Position numbers and translations under genes: made by a program. From Marsupella aquatica (Eukaryota > Marchantiophyta): a stretch of DNA of 64,000 bases. Below the pieces are notes generated by a model that saw only the letters and a list, made by a program, of their open reading frames with translations, had not been told where the DNA came from and did not search any database. The stretch spans positions 10,602,001-10,666,000 of the forward strand of contig OZ316894.1 of assembly GCA_973895155.1 (NCBI GenBank), written 5' to 3'. This document shows, piece after piece, positions 24,806 through 36,960 of this stretch (its first letter is position 1; each line of letters begins with the position of its first letter).

Positions 24806-26848
24806 TCGACTGTAGCATGTACAGCTTTATTCCCTCGACCCAGTCCAGTGATTTCAATAAGTGGCTGAACACTTTAGTTCGGTCTTGTGATGGGGCCCAA
24901 AAATGGTCCCCAAAGGTATTATCAAACTTGTTTGAACTCTAGGCATTGTTACCGTAGCCCATTGTGATCATTGGTCATGGTTAATTATCTTGTAAAATTA
25001 TGAAGTCTAGATATTTGTGCAGCATATTGTGATCATAGCTTGACAACCTAGCTTTGGTCATTGGCCTGGTTGTTTATTTTTGATTAAATGAACTCTAGAT
25101 ATTATATTATGAGAACACAAACTTGTTATTTGTTTTGTGCGTGTGGTCTCTAGATATTAGAGCAGCCGATTGTGACAACACATCTGGTTTTTAAAAATTT
25201 TAAATTTTCTTATGAATCTATAAATAAGAGCAACCTATTATGACCACATAGCCTTGGTCACGAGCATGGTTTGAGCGAACCTTATTGCAGTCCCTACCTA
25301 TTGTGACCACCTTTGGTCCCAGGTCTGTTTATTTATTTTTTGAGCGAACCTGATATTGCCTACTGTAATCAGAGGCACAGAACCGTTGTATGTAGTGGGT
25401 ACAGATTTGCTCTGTTGACCCATTCCAATCGGAGCCAGTAGCACCGACTCCTTGCCGCCCACACCTATGAGCAGCTATAATCTTGGCTGGTACATGCGCC
25501 CATCCATCCAAAAGTGTAGTTTAAACTTTGATCACAATCAATTCTTTTGGGGAAAACTTGGACTTGCCAGATCTGGAACATGACAAAAGGAATTTCAGAG
25601 GTGCCCCCATGTATGTCGTTAAGTCGAAAGACAGCAGGTGAGGCATGCGTGCGTGTACCTCTCACTCTGAATTGCCATAATCGTGTTGGATTTCGAAGGG
25701 AAAGAAGCATATTGATCATTTTTGAAAATGAAATAGTGGTTCGTTGCAAGTTCGGGACATAGCATGAATACCGATTTGACCAACAACTAGTGCACGTGTA
25801 GAAGTTGTCATTTCAGACCTCGACTCTCTTCTTCTGTTCGTTCATTCGTTGTGCACCTGATCTGACAAAATATAGAAATTCGTGCAGTCCGACTGCACAA
25901 TTTCCGATATGAGTTATTGAACAATAATTCACCCTTCAGCTCCTGATATGACATCAGAAGTGAGCTCCGGCGTCATGTCATGCCAACAAGGGGGACAGAA
26001 ATCTTAAATGCTCATCTCAGCTAGCACGGATTCCCACATCAGTCTGTTCTACTTTGATCCGCCCAGACTCCAACACGTGATAAAACAAGAACCCAACGGA
26101 AGGAACAAAACGAACCTCGAACCAATTGGGCAATTTGAAGCAGCTGAAAAATCCAAACACATCGGGTGCTAATAAAGTTCATGTGACCATAACTTGATTA
26201 TAAATGAATTTCTCAACGGACTTTTCCGAGTGCAGCATCTCACCTACTTATCAAGGGGACCCAATTGCTGTTCACATTCGAAACTTGCCTCCCATTACAG
26301 CAAATCTAAATCTACAGTCTTTTACTAATCTCGCCATGGACCTCGTCTATGCTTAGACGTGTCTGCCCATAGGCAAGAACTTTCAAAGGACCCTATCTGC
26401 AGGTTGCAGGTCCAGCCTTTAGCGGCCATTCGGACCCTACATATACTCTGTACAGCATGGACAAAATTACAACCATGTCCCCAAACCTGTGCCCGTGTTG
26501 GCACGATGAATGTAGCTAGATGAGGTGTCGACATGACTTCGAGAAAGGCATCAACTGCCTAGAAATCGAATGCCGACCAAGACCTGTCATGAATACTCTA
26601 GTGTCTGTCAAGCTTCCGTCTCACAGCCTCACAGGAGGACGCACAGCCGCCTTCATCACCACCACCTCGAACATCGATGTGCATGGAAAGCCATCTGATG
26701 ATATCTGTAATCGTCGTTGTCTTTCTATCATACAAATGGCATGCCTGCACCTTTCAGGTGGAAAGTGCCTGTTCCGATTGAGCAACATGAGAGAAGTGAC
26801 AAGACAGAATAATTAAGGGCCCCCCAAGCGACAATGTACTTGACACAT
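24806..26848. other. Intergenic, with loose repeats
   Basis: Between 24950 and 25330 the words TTGTGATCA.., TTGGTCATGG, CTCTAGATATT and ATTGTGACCAC recur irregularly. The rest shows no gene; the last part is the 3' flank of the RopGEF gene. Confidence 0.5.
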
Positions 26849-29800
26849 CTAGTCACGACTGGGAGGGCTATGGAGGGCATTGCTACTCTCCAGGTTGCCA
26901 GCATAGGACCATAATTTGGCGGTTTCTCTCAAAGGAGACTTTCGTGAGCCCTCATTAGTTGATTTCTCTACGTCCGTGCCAATGTAATCTGTCAGCGCTC
27001 TGCCAAGAGTTGGAACTGTATTTGACCTGTCACCGTTGGTGGAGCGAGGCGAACTGGGAGTGTGGTTAACAGTTAGTGTTGGTGACCGGCTTGGTGACGA
27101 AAATGGCGTCTCATATGGAGTAACAATTGATTTGACTGAGACTGGAGTTGTAGAGGGAGCAGAGGACCTCCGCTGGTACTGTGGATGGGGGCGACCTGGT
27201 GCTAAAGGTGCCAAGGAACGCCGGGCATTGTCGTCAGTGTAAAGAACATCATCGATTCGAGCGATAATGTTGAAGGCCAAGCTCTCTAGCACGCGCGAGT
27301 AACTCTCCAAAATAGATTGTCCCACGTCCTGCAAAATGACAGGTAGAGCGGGAAATCATTAGCCACGGACATTGCATTGAGATGGGTGAAGGAAAATGCT
27401 GAATTTTCTTGTCCTCAGAAAATGAGACGAACTAGATCTAGATCTAGAGAACATCCTTAACGGATTTAATATGCCAGAGACCACGGCTTGACGGCTTCGA
27501 GGAGAGCGTTTCTGACCACATGGAGCGAAGTGTAAGACGTACCTTGTTGTATTGAATCTTGTTCGTATCCAGGGCACTTTGAGGCAAGCCAGGAAACCTT
27601 TGTTTGAGAAGCATGAGGAGACTCTCAGCCCTGTCCGCAAGTAACTCCCGTTTATCTACGTCACCTACAAGGTCTTTGACCATCCCCCAAGAGGACTTGG
27701 CGGTGAACTTATGGTCCTTGGGGTTTAGAATGTGTGGGGCAGCCTTGTTCTTAATTTTCTGCCTCCACACAAGGATTGCGGTTTCTATTCTATTGGCAAT
27801 ATCTACAGTTGAATGCTCTGTTGACAAATCAACGTAGCTGAGGACCTGCTCAGCTGAGAAATGATCGGAGATCAGGTTCCGGTAAATGTTGTCTCCAAGA
27901 CTGGTCTTACCATTCTGCAACACGAAGACAATGCCGGTCAGTACACTTTACCAAGAAACTCTATCCCAAAAGCCAGTGTGGTTCTTTCCAGAGAACGCAT
28001 ACTCTTAAGGCTGGAGAAATCACGCCCACAAATTCGAGAGAATCAATAGGGCCACCTTCCTACAGTTTAGGCACGGATCCAACTCTGGTTAGCAACAAGG
28101 CGACACGCACCTTGGGCAGGGACTCCAAGTACACTTCGGGTACTTCCATTTCGGAAAGAACCTGGCCATTGATTGCCATGGCCGCCTTGAGAATTTGACT
28201 AGTGCACTCGCGCTGGTACTGGAGCCGTTTCCTTGACTCCTCCGATAAACCAGTTATGGGCACTTTCGGAGTGGGAAGCCACCACTTCTCCTCCTGCCGC
28301 TGCACTGGGTGTCTATGGTTTCTGCCTTCTTTGTCAGCCACAGCGATGCCCCGATCAACGTACCAGAAGTCCGTCTCCGTGAAGCTCTCCAACGAGTCCT
28401 ATGATGGGTGAGATTACAGCGTCAGCACAATGTACTCTACTTCCGTCCCTCCAAGTGGAATACTCCACAATTCAAACCACCGGAAAGGCGAAAGAAACGG
28501 ACTGCTAGTGCTTTTCATCGACTTTCAAGGCAAAAAAACAAAGAACGGATCAGTAGAGCTCAAGTGAAAGGTTAGCAACTCACAAGAAGCATGGTATCAA
28601 GCTTCCGCAGCGCCGGAAGATTAACATGGAGATCAGAGCGAGGTCTGCTCACCATAACCTGCAGCACAAACAGTAGTGACTTAAGAAAATTGACACGAGA
28701 CAACGTGCCACACAATTTGACTTGGAACAACTTAATTTCGAGGACGGCGATCGGAAAACAGATAGATAACATGACATGACGCTGCAAGGCCAAAAGTCCC
28801 CGAGAAACCCACAAACCTCTAGATTAGTGCCGTCAGAAAATGTTTGCCATGAAGGAACCAGCTCGACGATATGGTCGCTAACAGACAAGAGCCACTCCAT
28901 TTCTCGCCTCCACATTGTCCTGCGCTCGGGAGCTAACGGTTCCAATCTCCATAGCTCCCCGAAAACTGAAGCTGTATGAACCAACAAGAACACACGACTC
29001 CAGTCAGATGCGATTACGAATGGCCAAGGACGAATGGAGACACGCGCGCAGAGCTGAGGGCAGACGCCTGATAGAGTCACGTGGAAATGTATCGGGTTCA
29101 TGATCTAGAAGGATTAGTGCTAGAAAGAGGATGCCCCGAGGCTGCTGTAATGTGAAGGAGGCGTTTCTTGATGGCATCGGTCGGAGCTGTGGATGCGAGT
29201 CCAAATTGACGACAGATAAGATCTGTGTCGCAAATGTACTACAGTGGTATAATTCCGTGTGCTGCATTACATTTCTTGACCAAAGCTAGAGAACGGAACA
29301 AATAGTGCTGCTCACCAGAAAGATTGGTGATTGCATTCGATATAGCCAATGCAGTGCACACTCCTTTCCCGCCGCCCGACATATCCTCCCCCAAGAGGAG
29401 TTTCGCAAACCTCTCCTTCATCATTTCCACCTCTGCACAACACAGTAACGCCATATCAAGAACTCCACCACCTGCTGCTCTCTGGAAATGTGCAGTGCTC
29501 TGCACTAGACAAGATGATATTAACGATAAATCAATGAGCGAACACCACCGTGGCACTACTGTACTCGCCGTCTGTGCGCATTTACTACAGAGGTGCAATT
29601 AGCTGCTAAGGTCCGCCAGACGAACTGCTCGTACCTGAGAGATCCGTCTCCCGCTTCTCCCTCTTCTCTTCCCACATGAAGGTATCTCTGTCGCTGTTGT
29701 TCAACTTGGAGTTTGCAGGCGAAGTTTCCGTGCTTGGCCTTTCTCTTCTGCCTAAGGGCCACCCTAAGGGCGACGAGCCGTCTGAACTAGATGATCCATC

Positions 29801-30013
29801 TTCTCCCTGAGCACGCCCCAGTGTATCGCCAGTGCTGTAGCTCAACTCTCCATCTCCTATCACCTCGGAACTCAACCCATCGACACTGAAACTAGAACTG
29901 GCACCATCCACGCTACGCTGCTCCAACCGATCGTCCGACGGCACCACACCACCACTCCTCCCAACTCCGGCGTCCGAGAACGGGTGCGCAAGCAAACCTT
30001 TCATCCGAGCCAT
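26849..30013 (-). CDS. ROPGEF: Rho-of-plants guanine nucleotide exchange factor (PRONE RopGEF)
   Basis: Activates ROP/RAC small GTPases by promoting GDP release, usually at the plasma membrane during polar growth. Exons on the minus strand: 30013-29635, 29432-29316, 28971-28817, 28658-28584, 28398-28111, 27914-27543, 27328-26849. All introns are GT-AG and all phases agree, giving 621 residues and a TAG stop. The Ser/Gly-rich N-terminal region covers residues 1-126. The catalytic PRONE domain runs from about 127 to 480 with [76 protein letters not shown] and [19 protein letters not shown]. The C-terminal tail is Ser/Pro-rich, as in members with an autoinhibitory tail. The frame is open further upstream to an ATG at 30265, but that extension is hydrophobic and unlike the family; ATG 30013 or 30004 is preferred. 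Confidence 0.94.
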
Positions 30014-32600
30014 CAGATCTGCACGTCGCCATGTATAATACACAGACAGACACAAGGTAAACAGGGTCAGACACATGTCCTGTAGACGCCCGCGACTCCC
30101 CTCGCCCGCAACCAGCACCCGCAATCTGGGCTGCTCTCGGCAAAAGAACCATCGAGCAGCGACCAAGCTCAACGAGCGAACGCAACAGGGGTCACAAAAA
30201 CTGACTCTAGCCAATTTCACACGGTAATGTGCTCTTCCTTCCGTCCTTCCTTCTCCTTCGTACAACCTACATTATACACTCACTCCCTAGTTCAGATTGC
30301 GGAAAACGGTCACCAAACTCGGCATGCCAACGACTGGGAACAAAGGACACAGGGGGAGAGAAGAGAAGAGAAAGGGCATTTTGCAGAGGACGAGGAACCG
30401 TAGCACGGTAGAGACGAGAATGGACGGAATGTCAGCAGCAAGCCAGCCAGCCAGATTGAGAGAAAACGCAATGCGATGCGGAAGCCACAAAATGTAGCGC
30501 AGCAGCAACTCACAACATGATCGTCACACTCCACACGTTGGTCTTGTAACGTATAGAAAAAAGACGGGGAGTTGGGCGAGGACCCTGATGATTGGAAATG
30601 TCCCGTCACAGGCGCGTGACCTCGGTATCGGTCTGCTTTTCGCTTAATCAAAGACCCTAAGCTGGAATAATGTCAAACTCCCTACCCGAACTAGCAGAAT
30701 CAACACACCCCGAGGACATAGTGGGCCACCTCTCATCATCAGTTGTTCAACCTTTTCATGAATGGGCTCCATTGTCTGTCCATAGGTAGCAACTTTACCT
30801 TCTTCGGCCGAGAAGCCTTGATCCATAGCAGAGTCGAGGAAAGTCTCAAAAGTGAGCCTATCTTCTCTCCTCCTTGTCGGTATGCATTCGCTCCCCCGCC
30901 ATTCTGATGCGGGGTCGCTGCTCTCCAACTCGCTGCTCTCCCACTGGAGAACGTCAATACCTAGTTCAGCTATTTTGAAGGGTGACGTTAAACCCCGGTG
31001 CACAAATGACGTGGGCGGGGCGGGGCCCCGCTTCCTTCAACCTGTCTCGCCTTCGAAGCCCGAATTTCGTCCTTCCTGTCTAGTCCAAACTTGACTTCTC
31101 ACTCGGGGCCTTCTTCCTTCCTTAACCGCTAGAATGTCCCGTAAAAGTCCACTCCAACCACTGAAAGGAATCGGTCAATCTCCTACGACACTTGCTGTAT
31201 GTATACATTTCCATAGTGTAGCCCAAGCCATTTTTTTCTGGGGGTGCCCGAAGCTACAAAAGATCTCGCGAATCAATCGGTTGTTCCACTTCCACTTCCG
31301 CTGCTGTGATGACGCTTCTCCAACAAAAAACTAAAGCTGTCTTCGTCGATACTTCCTTTCTCTCGACGCCCACCACCTGTGCTGAGCTGAGCTGCTCCTC
31401 AGTCCAAAACACTTAACTAATCCTCTCCGTGCATCGACTCCTGCTTCTGTTCTGGAAACTGTTCCAAACGGTCCTCTGCTTGTTTGGTCGCTTCAATCGA
31501 TCGGTCGGGTCGCCGATCCCCTCGCCTCGATGTCTACTGGCAACTACAAGTCATCACCTCCCTCCTCGAGAAATGTCGAACCCGGCGAGATCTTCGCATT
31601 CCCATCGTAACTAATCCTCTGTCAACAACCAGCCTAGTGCCAACCGTTCGTCCTATTCACTCCTCGTAGTCCAACGACTAAGGGAATGGGACTCTGCAGT
31701 CTGCTCGCTTAGTCGTTTGATTGTTGTGTGCTTGTGGAAACTCCCGCCACCACCACCTTGTCCCTCCCCCGTCGGCTACCCCTTCCCCCTAGATCCCCAC
31801 ATCTCGCTCTCCGTGCGCCAGTGCTGCATTCATGACATTACCTCCTGTTGCGCCCCGCCCCTTTCGTGCCTCGAAATGCCTGCTGTCCCTGCCGAAGTGC
31901 TCGCGACCAAGTCGAACGGATTGTATTCGCTCTCACAAATGCTCGTCGCTCGGAGCCACTGTTCTTTATCAATCAGTACATCCTTCCTCCTTCTGCCATG
32001 CTCTGCCTGCTCTGCTCGCCCGCCAGCTTCCAGAGTCCTGTCGATCAATCAATCAATCAATCCATTGTTGCCGTAGCCACTATATCATTCTGCACACGAT
32101 GAATGCACGCTGTGAAGCAGTGAGGCTGCTCCAACTCGACTCACCCGAGCTCCCAATCAGTGAGTCACGCATGTGTTCGACAAGCACGCGTGCGGCAGAG
32201 AATTCTCACTCATCACTCAGACACTCATCTTCTTTTCTCCTTCCTTTCCTTGCCTTTCCTCTCCACCGAGCTACAGTAAGTTGTCGTCGTCGTCTTCGTC
32301 GTAGGATTAGCTTCCGGATTCGTCGTCGTTCCCTCGCAATAGCTCCGCATGCGAAGTGCTCTGAAATCGCAACTTGGACATCAGCGCGCAGTGTTTCTCG
32401 ACGACATCGTCGGCAGTGTCCACGCTTCCCTGTCTCTCCGCCCCCCCGTCCATGGGACCGGCATTTATTTTCTCGTCCTCCCTTCCCTTCGCGTCGCGTC
32501 CATGCCCCCCACCGTCCCTCTCCCCCCCCCCCCCCCGCCCTCGTTTCACTCCTCGTTCCACGCACCGATTTCACTCACACCCAGTGTGTGGATTCCATTC
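30014..32600 (-). promoter_or_regulatory. Upstream region of RopGEF, strongly C/T-rich on the plus strand
   Basis: The plus strand is pyrimidine-rich from about 31.3 to 32.6 kb (G/A-rich on the gene strand) with a C15 run at 32522-32536, a TCGTCGTCGTCTTCGTCG stretch near 32283 and ATCAATCAATCAATCAATC near 32043. This fits a long 5' leader or promoter. A minus-strand open frame at 30644-31003 (119 codons, containing FETFLDSAMDQGFSAEEGK) could be a 5' exon or upstream frame. I could not connect it by splice sites. Confidence 0.4.
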
Positions 32601-32604
32601 CATT

Positions 32605-33600
32605 TTAGGTACTGTACCTTATTACTTCGGTACAAACAGTTAAAAGGGTATCAAATTGGCCTTTGCTGGGTAACGGTTTCAATCCGGTGAAAGGTAACCA
32701 AAACGCTAGGGGTGTATAAGGAATTGGGTGAAAGGTAACCAAAACGCTACGGGTATATGTTAAAGAATGGGGCTGAAAGGTAACCAAAACGCTACGGGTA
32801 TATGTTAAAGAATGGGGTAAAGGTAACCAAAACGCTAGGGGCACATGTAAAAGAATGGGGTGAAATGAAAGGTGATACATGTTGTTAAGCGAAAACAATG
32901 AGTGACTCTAAATTCTCACATCGACACAAATTTACTTTGCACTCTAGGTAACACATTACTTTGGTTCAGTGGGGGTATCGAAATTGGCTTCTGCTGGGGA
33001 ATGGTTTGGTAACCAAAACGTTAATGGTTTATATAAAAGACTGGGCTGAAAGGTAACCAAAACGTTAGGGGGCATGTGTTAGAGAATGGGGTGAAATGAA
33101 AGGCGATACATGTTGTTGAGCTCAAAAAATGAGTGACTGTGAATTCTCACATGAACAAACTTTGACTTTCCACTTTGGGTACTTTATTATTCTTTTAGTT
33201 CCGTTGCGGGTATCAAAATTGGCTTTTGCTGGGTAACGGTTTGGTAACCAAAACGTTTTGGGTATATATTAAAGCGTCGGGTGAAATGAAAAGTGATCCA
33301 TATTGTTAAGCTAAAAAAATGACTTACTATGAACTCTCACTTGTACACTTATTGACTTTCCACTTTAGGTATTTTCTTACTTTGGTTCGGTTGTGGGAAT
33401 AATAATTGGCTATTTATGGGTAACGGTTTGGTGACCAAAACATTAATGGTATATGCTAAAGAATGGGGTGAAAAATACTCAAACTGCGTTATGTTAAAGA
33501 CTTAAAGGTGACTAGGGGTGTATGCTACACAATGGGGTGAAATGAAAGGTGGTCCACTTTGTTAAGCTCAAAATGAGTGACTGCAAATTCTCACATGACA
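32605..33600. repeat. Higher-order minisatellite
   Basis: Small units of about 42-45 bp (GGGTGAAAGGTAACCAAAACGCTA.GGGTATATGTTAAAGAAT) run from 32685 to 32860. They sit inside larger units of about 190-340 bp marked by GGTA.TTATTACTT.GGT.C.GTTG.GGGTATC.AAATTGGCTTTTGCTGGGTAACGGTTTGGTAACCAAAACG, recurring near 32608, 32945, 33178 and 33370. Degraded members (CAAAATTGGTTTTTGCTGGGCAA) continue near 33905 and 33990. Confidence 0.85.
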
Positions 33601-33800
33601 CAAATTGACTTGTGAAACGCTGCATGGGGTAGTGTTGTGAACCCAAAGTGGTCTCATTCTTGAACTCGTCTCGTTCTCCTCCAGCAGAACGGCTGGTGAC
33701 TTAGAAGGAGCATCCTGGAGCACATCTTGAAGCCTTTCTGGCAGTTTCAGCCCATACTTAAATCCTGAGTAATTCAACTGAGAGACATCAACTCACCTTA
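33601..33800 (-). pseudogene. Exon-like fragment, family unknown
   Basis: On the minus strand a good acceptor (GATGTCTCTCAG, near 33782) is followed by an open frame encoding NYSGFKYGLKLPERLQDVLQ and SKSPAVLLEENETSSRMRPL. This composition looks like a real protein exon. It is embedded between minisatellite blocks and has no neighbouring exon that I can identify. I do not recognise the family; a captured or orphaned exon is likely. Confidence 0.3.
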
Positions 33801-34099
33801 GATCAGTGTGACAACCCACTCACCCCAATTTGGCTACATTACACACTAATCTATTGTCAAAATTGTTTCTGTGATGCAATTTACTCATTAGTAAGTGGAG
33901 GTCTCAAAATTGGTTTTTGCTGGGCAAAGGTTTGGTAACCAACAAATTGTCAGAAGGTTTTCTGTCATGCCACTAGTTAGTAAATGGGGGTATCAAGTTG
34001 GCTTTTGCATGGAAACTGTTGGGGACCAATTTATTGCCAAAAAGTTTTGTAATGCAGTCTAGTAGCCAGTAAAGGATGCTCTCAAGCCCAAAAACACCA

Positions 34100-36580
34100 A
34101 GCAAAGACTTTATGGGGCTCCCAAGAGGGAGCGTCATCCCATGTGGCCCCTTCTTTTGAAAGGGACTTCCTGGGGGCCCCTGTCCTGCCACCCTTGGACA
34201 TCACCTGCCTAGACCCCATTCCCTATCCTAGATGGAGTTGTCGCTGGATGTCCCTGACTCCAGCATAGTCATTGTGCTCCACAGTTGCTCCCATATGCCC
34301 TCTCTCACTTTGCATTGGAGCCCTGAGTAGTCTGAAGGGTACCCATTCCGGAGTGTCACTTTTACTCCTCCCATCGCTTATGATGTGTTTGGGAGTCCTC
34401 TTCCAAATGAATATTTTACGGAAAATCAACAAGAAATTCCACTAATTACTGATAATTCGGGAAAAGTATTAATTAGAAAATTTAATAGAAAATTAGTGTG
34501 GGTTGAAGCAACATTGAATGATTTATATATATATGGAAACGTCACTATCTAGTGACTTCTCCAATATCTATTGATTCGGAAGAAGAGGATGAATAGTTCC
34601 GAATCTGTCACTATGCCTTATAAAAACAAGTTTTTGCAAAGCCTCCATAAATCAGAACCGCAACATGGAGGTGTCGGAGTGGCCCTCCGCAGGCGCCCTT
34701 CATAATACTTGAGAGCACCCTTCATATTACTGGGGCTACCAAGCAATGTGAGGGAGGCCTTCATGTTGTGGGTTTGTTTTAAATAGGGTAGAGCAACTAA
34801 TTATGATGGGAAGAGTAACACTGACCTTCTGCAACAAACACCTTTTAGAACACTTGGGCCACCCTTCATACCACTTGGGCTTGCAGCATGACATGAGGGA
34901 GGGCACTTGGGGCCAAACCAGTAGCAGCCTGGTTGTTTGTGGAGCACCATGACCATTGAGGAGTCAGGAACATATAGTGACAATGTCTGGGAGAGAATGA
35001 AGGCTCTGGCAAGTGACATACAAGGATGACAGGGACAAGGGGCCCAAGGAAATCACTTTCAAAATAGGGGCCATGTGAGGGGTTTGTATCCCTCTCGGGG
35101 TCCGTCATGTCTTTTGTTGCAAAAAACACAGGATAGTAGGTTTGGAAAAATTGCAAGCCTCGTAGTGATTCATTCTAAGGGCCTGGTTGCCATGGTCTGT
35201 TGGCTGAAAAATCTTTTGCAGCCATGCATCCCTACCATGTAGGTTAAGAGCATTTTGTCTCTCCTACTGTAGTTACCACACTGACCCGGCCTTGTGATAG
35301 TTCTCCTTCTACTAACTTGACATGCCATAACTTATTTCAGATTGTGTCTCCCTTTGTGGGATGTCCCAAAAGTTCACCGCGAAAAGACCAACAAAGAAAA
35401 GTAAAAAAGATCACAGACTTGGGTTGCGTGTTGTGACTACAATCTTTTGTTCTGCGCTTCTTGCACTTGACCTCTAGCTTCGCTAGGCTTTGAGTTGTTG
35501 TGCTAATTAAGCCGTTTCCATCATTCTCTGCTGTCAACCTGCTTGCTTAGGTATGTTCCTATTTCTTGAAGGTTTGTTTTTATTAATACAAACACAGTAG
35601 AGTAGTTCTTGGTATTGGGTTGTCACACTTAGGTAAAGTGAACATAGACTTGAATAAAGGTCCCTTTCATTTACTCTCTTCTGTGCCCGTGAGTCTTGTT
35701 GATTGGGGCCTCCATTTTGTGGTGTAGTATTTGGTGCCTCTGCCTGATCCGCAAGAGGTTGAGTGACTGATTCATTCACATTCCATGTATATGTGGATTC
35801 CCCAATATTTTCCATTGGTTCATTGTCATTGAAATCTAGTACTATTCATAATCCTATCCAATATCCACTGTTGGCAGCTCAATGTGAATTCAAAATTCAG
35901 TCTCACTGTCATGCTCATCCTAGTAGGGTCTTCAACCTGGTTTGGGTCTTCATCACTATCTGCATTGTATCAGTTTGGAACCCCAATCCAACCCTGCAAA
36001 GGGTATCCATATTGGATCTTCTCCAAAGTAGAGCATCCACTCATCCTCTGAAAAATTTGGGCACATGTTTTCTAAATTCTCTACATCATGCCTGGCTGAG
36101 TTCAAGTTTGGACAATCCTCCCCCTGATTAACCAAGCTCAAGCTTGGCTTTGTTGTAACGGTCATGGTAATGTTCCATTTTTTTCATGGCATCTCCATTC
36201 AGTTCCATATAGGGCGTGTCAGAACACGACTGTAAGCCTTGTCTTGTGTCCATCATTAAAATAGCCGTAAAATAAGTTATGAGAATTTTACATCTAGGGG
36301 ACAGATATTTTGACACATCCTGTAAAAACTAGTTACGGGGTATATAGAATCAATTTTATGGATGGTGACAAAGCCAGACCGTGCTTGCAGGTGTCATCAC
36401 CATTACAGGCATTGTGGTCACCAATAGTTCAGTATTCAAGCAGCATATGTACTCATGCTATCACTTGCAAGTGTCGTGATCATCGATAGTTCAAATCCCC
36501 GCCACTCTTGCAAATTGCAGTTTGGGTTTCTTGTAGGATAGAATCCAAATAATGTATACAAATTCCATTCTGCAGATAGA
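34100..36580. other. Gene-poor stretch with short minus-strand open frames
   Basis: Several minus-strand frames of 60-96 codons (34.8-36.3 kb) are interrupted by stops and carry no motif I know. They may be a decayed element. No boundary or repeat was found. Confidence 0.35.
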
Positions 36581-36586
36581 GAGTCT

Positions 36587-36960
36587 GATTGATGTTGAGC
36601 TTGATGGGATCATTGTTTGTGAGAAGACTGCTCCACCAGAAGTCACGAGTTCAGGGTACCCAAAAAAGGCAAAACGATGTAGAATCTTGTCTGATGGATA
36701 CCAACAAATGCTTGATTACATGGAAAACAAATAGAACTTTGTTGGCCACGGAAAAGGTGATATGGAAATGAACTTGCCACTGATGCATGTCTTCTGTCCA
36801 GTCCAGTAAAGAACTTGCCAGTTCTCTCTATGTTTTCCACATAGTCAAGCATTTGCTCGTATTGCTTTTTTTGGTTGCCCTGAATTGGTGAAATCTGGCA
36901 CAGCATTTTCCCACAAACCATGATCCCATCAAGCTTGTCATAAATTGAGTCATCAATCTG
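36587..36960. repeat. Imperfect inverted duplication, arms about 130-140 bp
   Basis: The left arm, 36587 to about 36730, is inverted at 36832-36960, separated by about 100 bp. Both arms, each read in its own direction, can encode a similar peptide: LDGIIVCEK .. QQMLDYMEN on the plus strand and LDGIMVCGK .. EQMLDYVEN on the minus strand. Nucleotide divergence is clear but the peptide pattern persists. The sequence family is unknown. Confidence 0.7.

Noticed and set aside
29606-30265. Start of RopGEF at the upstream ATG 30265
   Set aside because: The extra 84 residues are hydrophobic and unlike the family; ATG 30013 or 30004 fits better.
31717-32690. Long plus-strand ORFs (up to 258 codons)
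   Set aside because: They are shadows of strongly biased C/T-rich sequence, low in complexity and without motifs.
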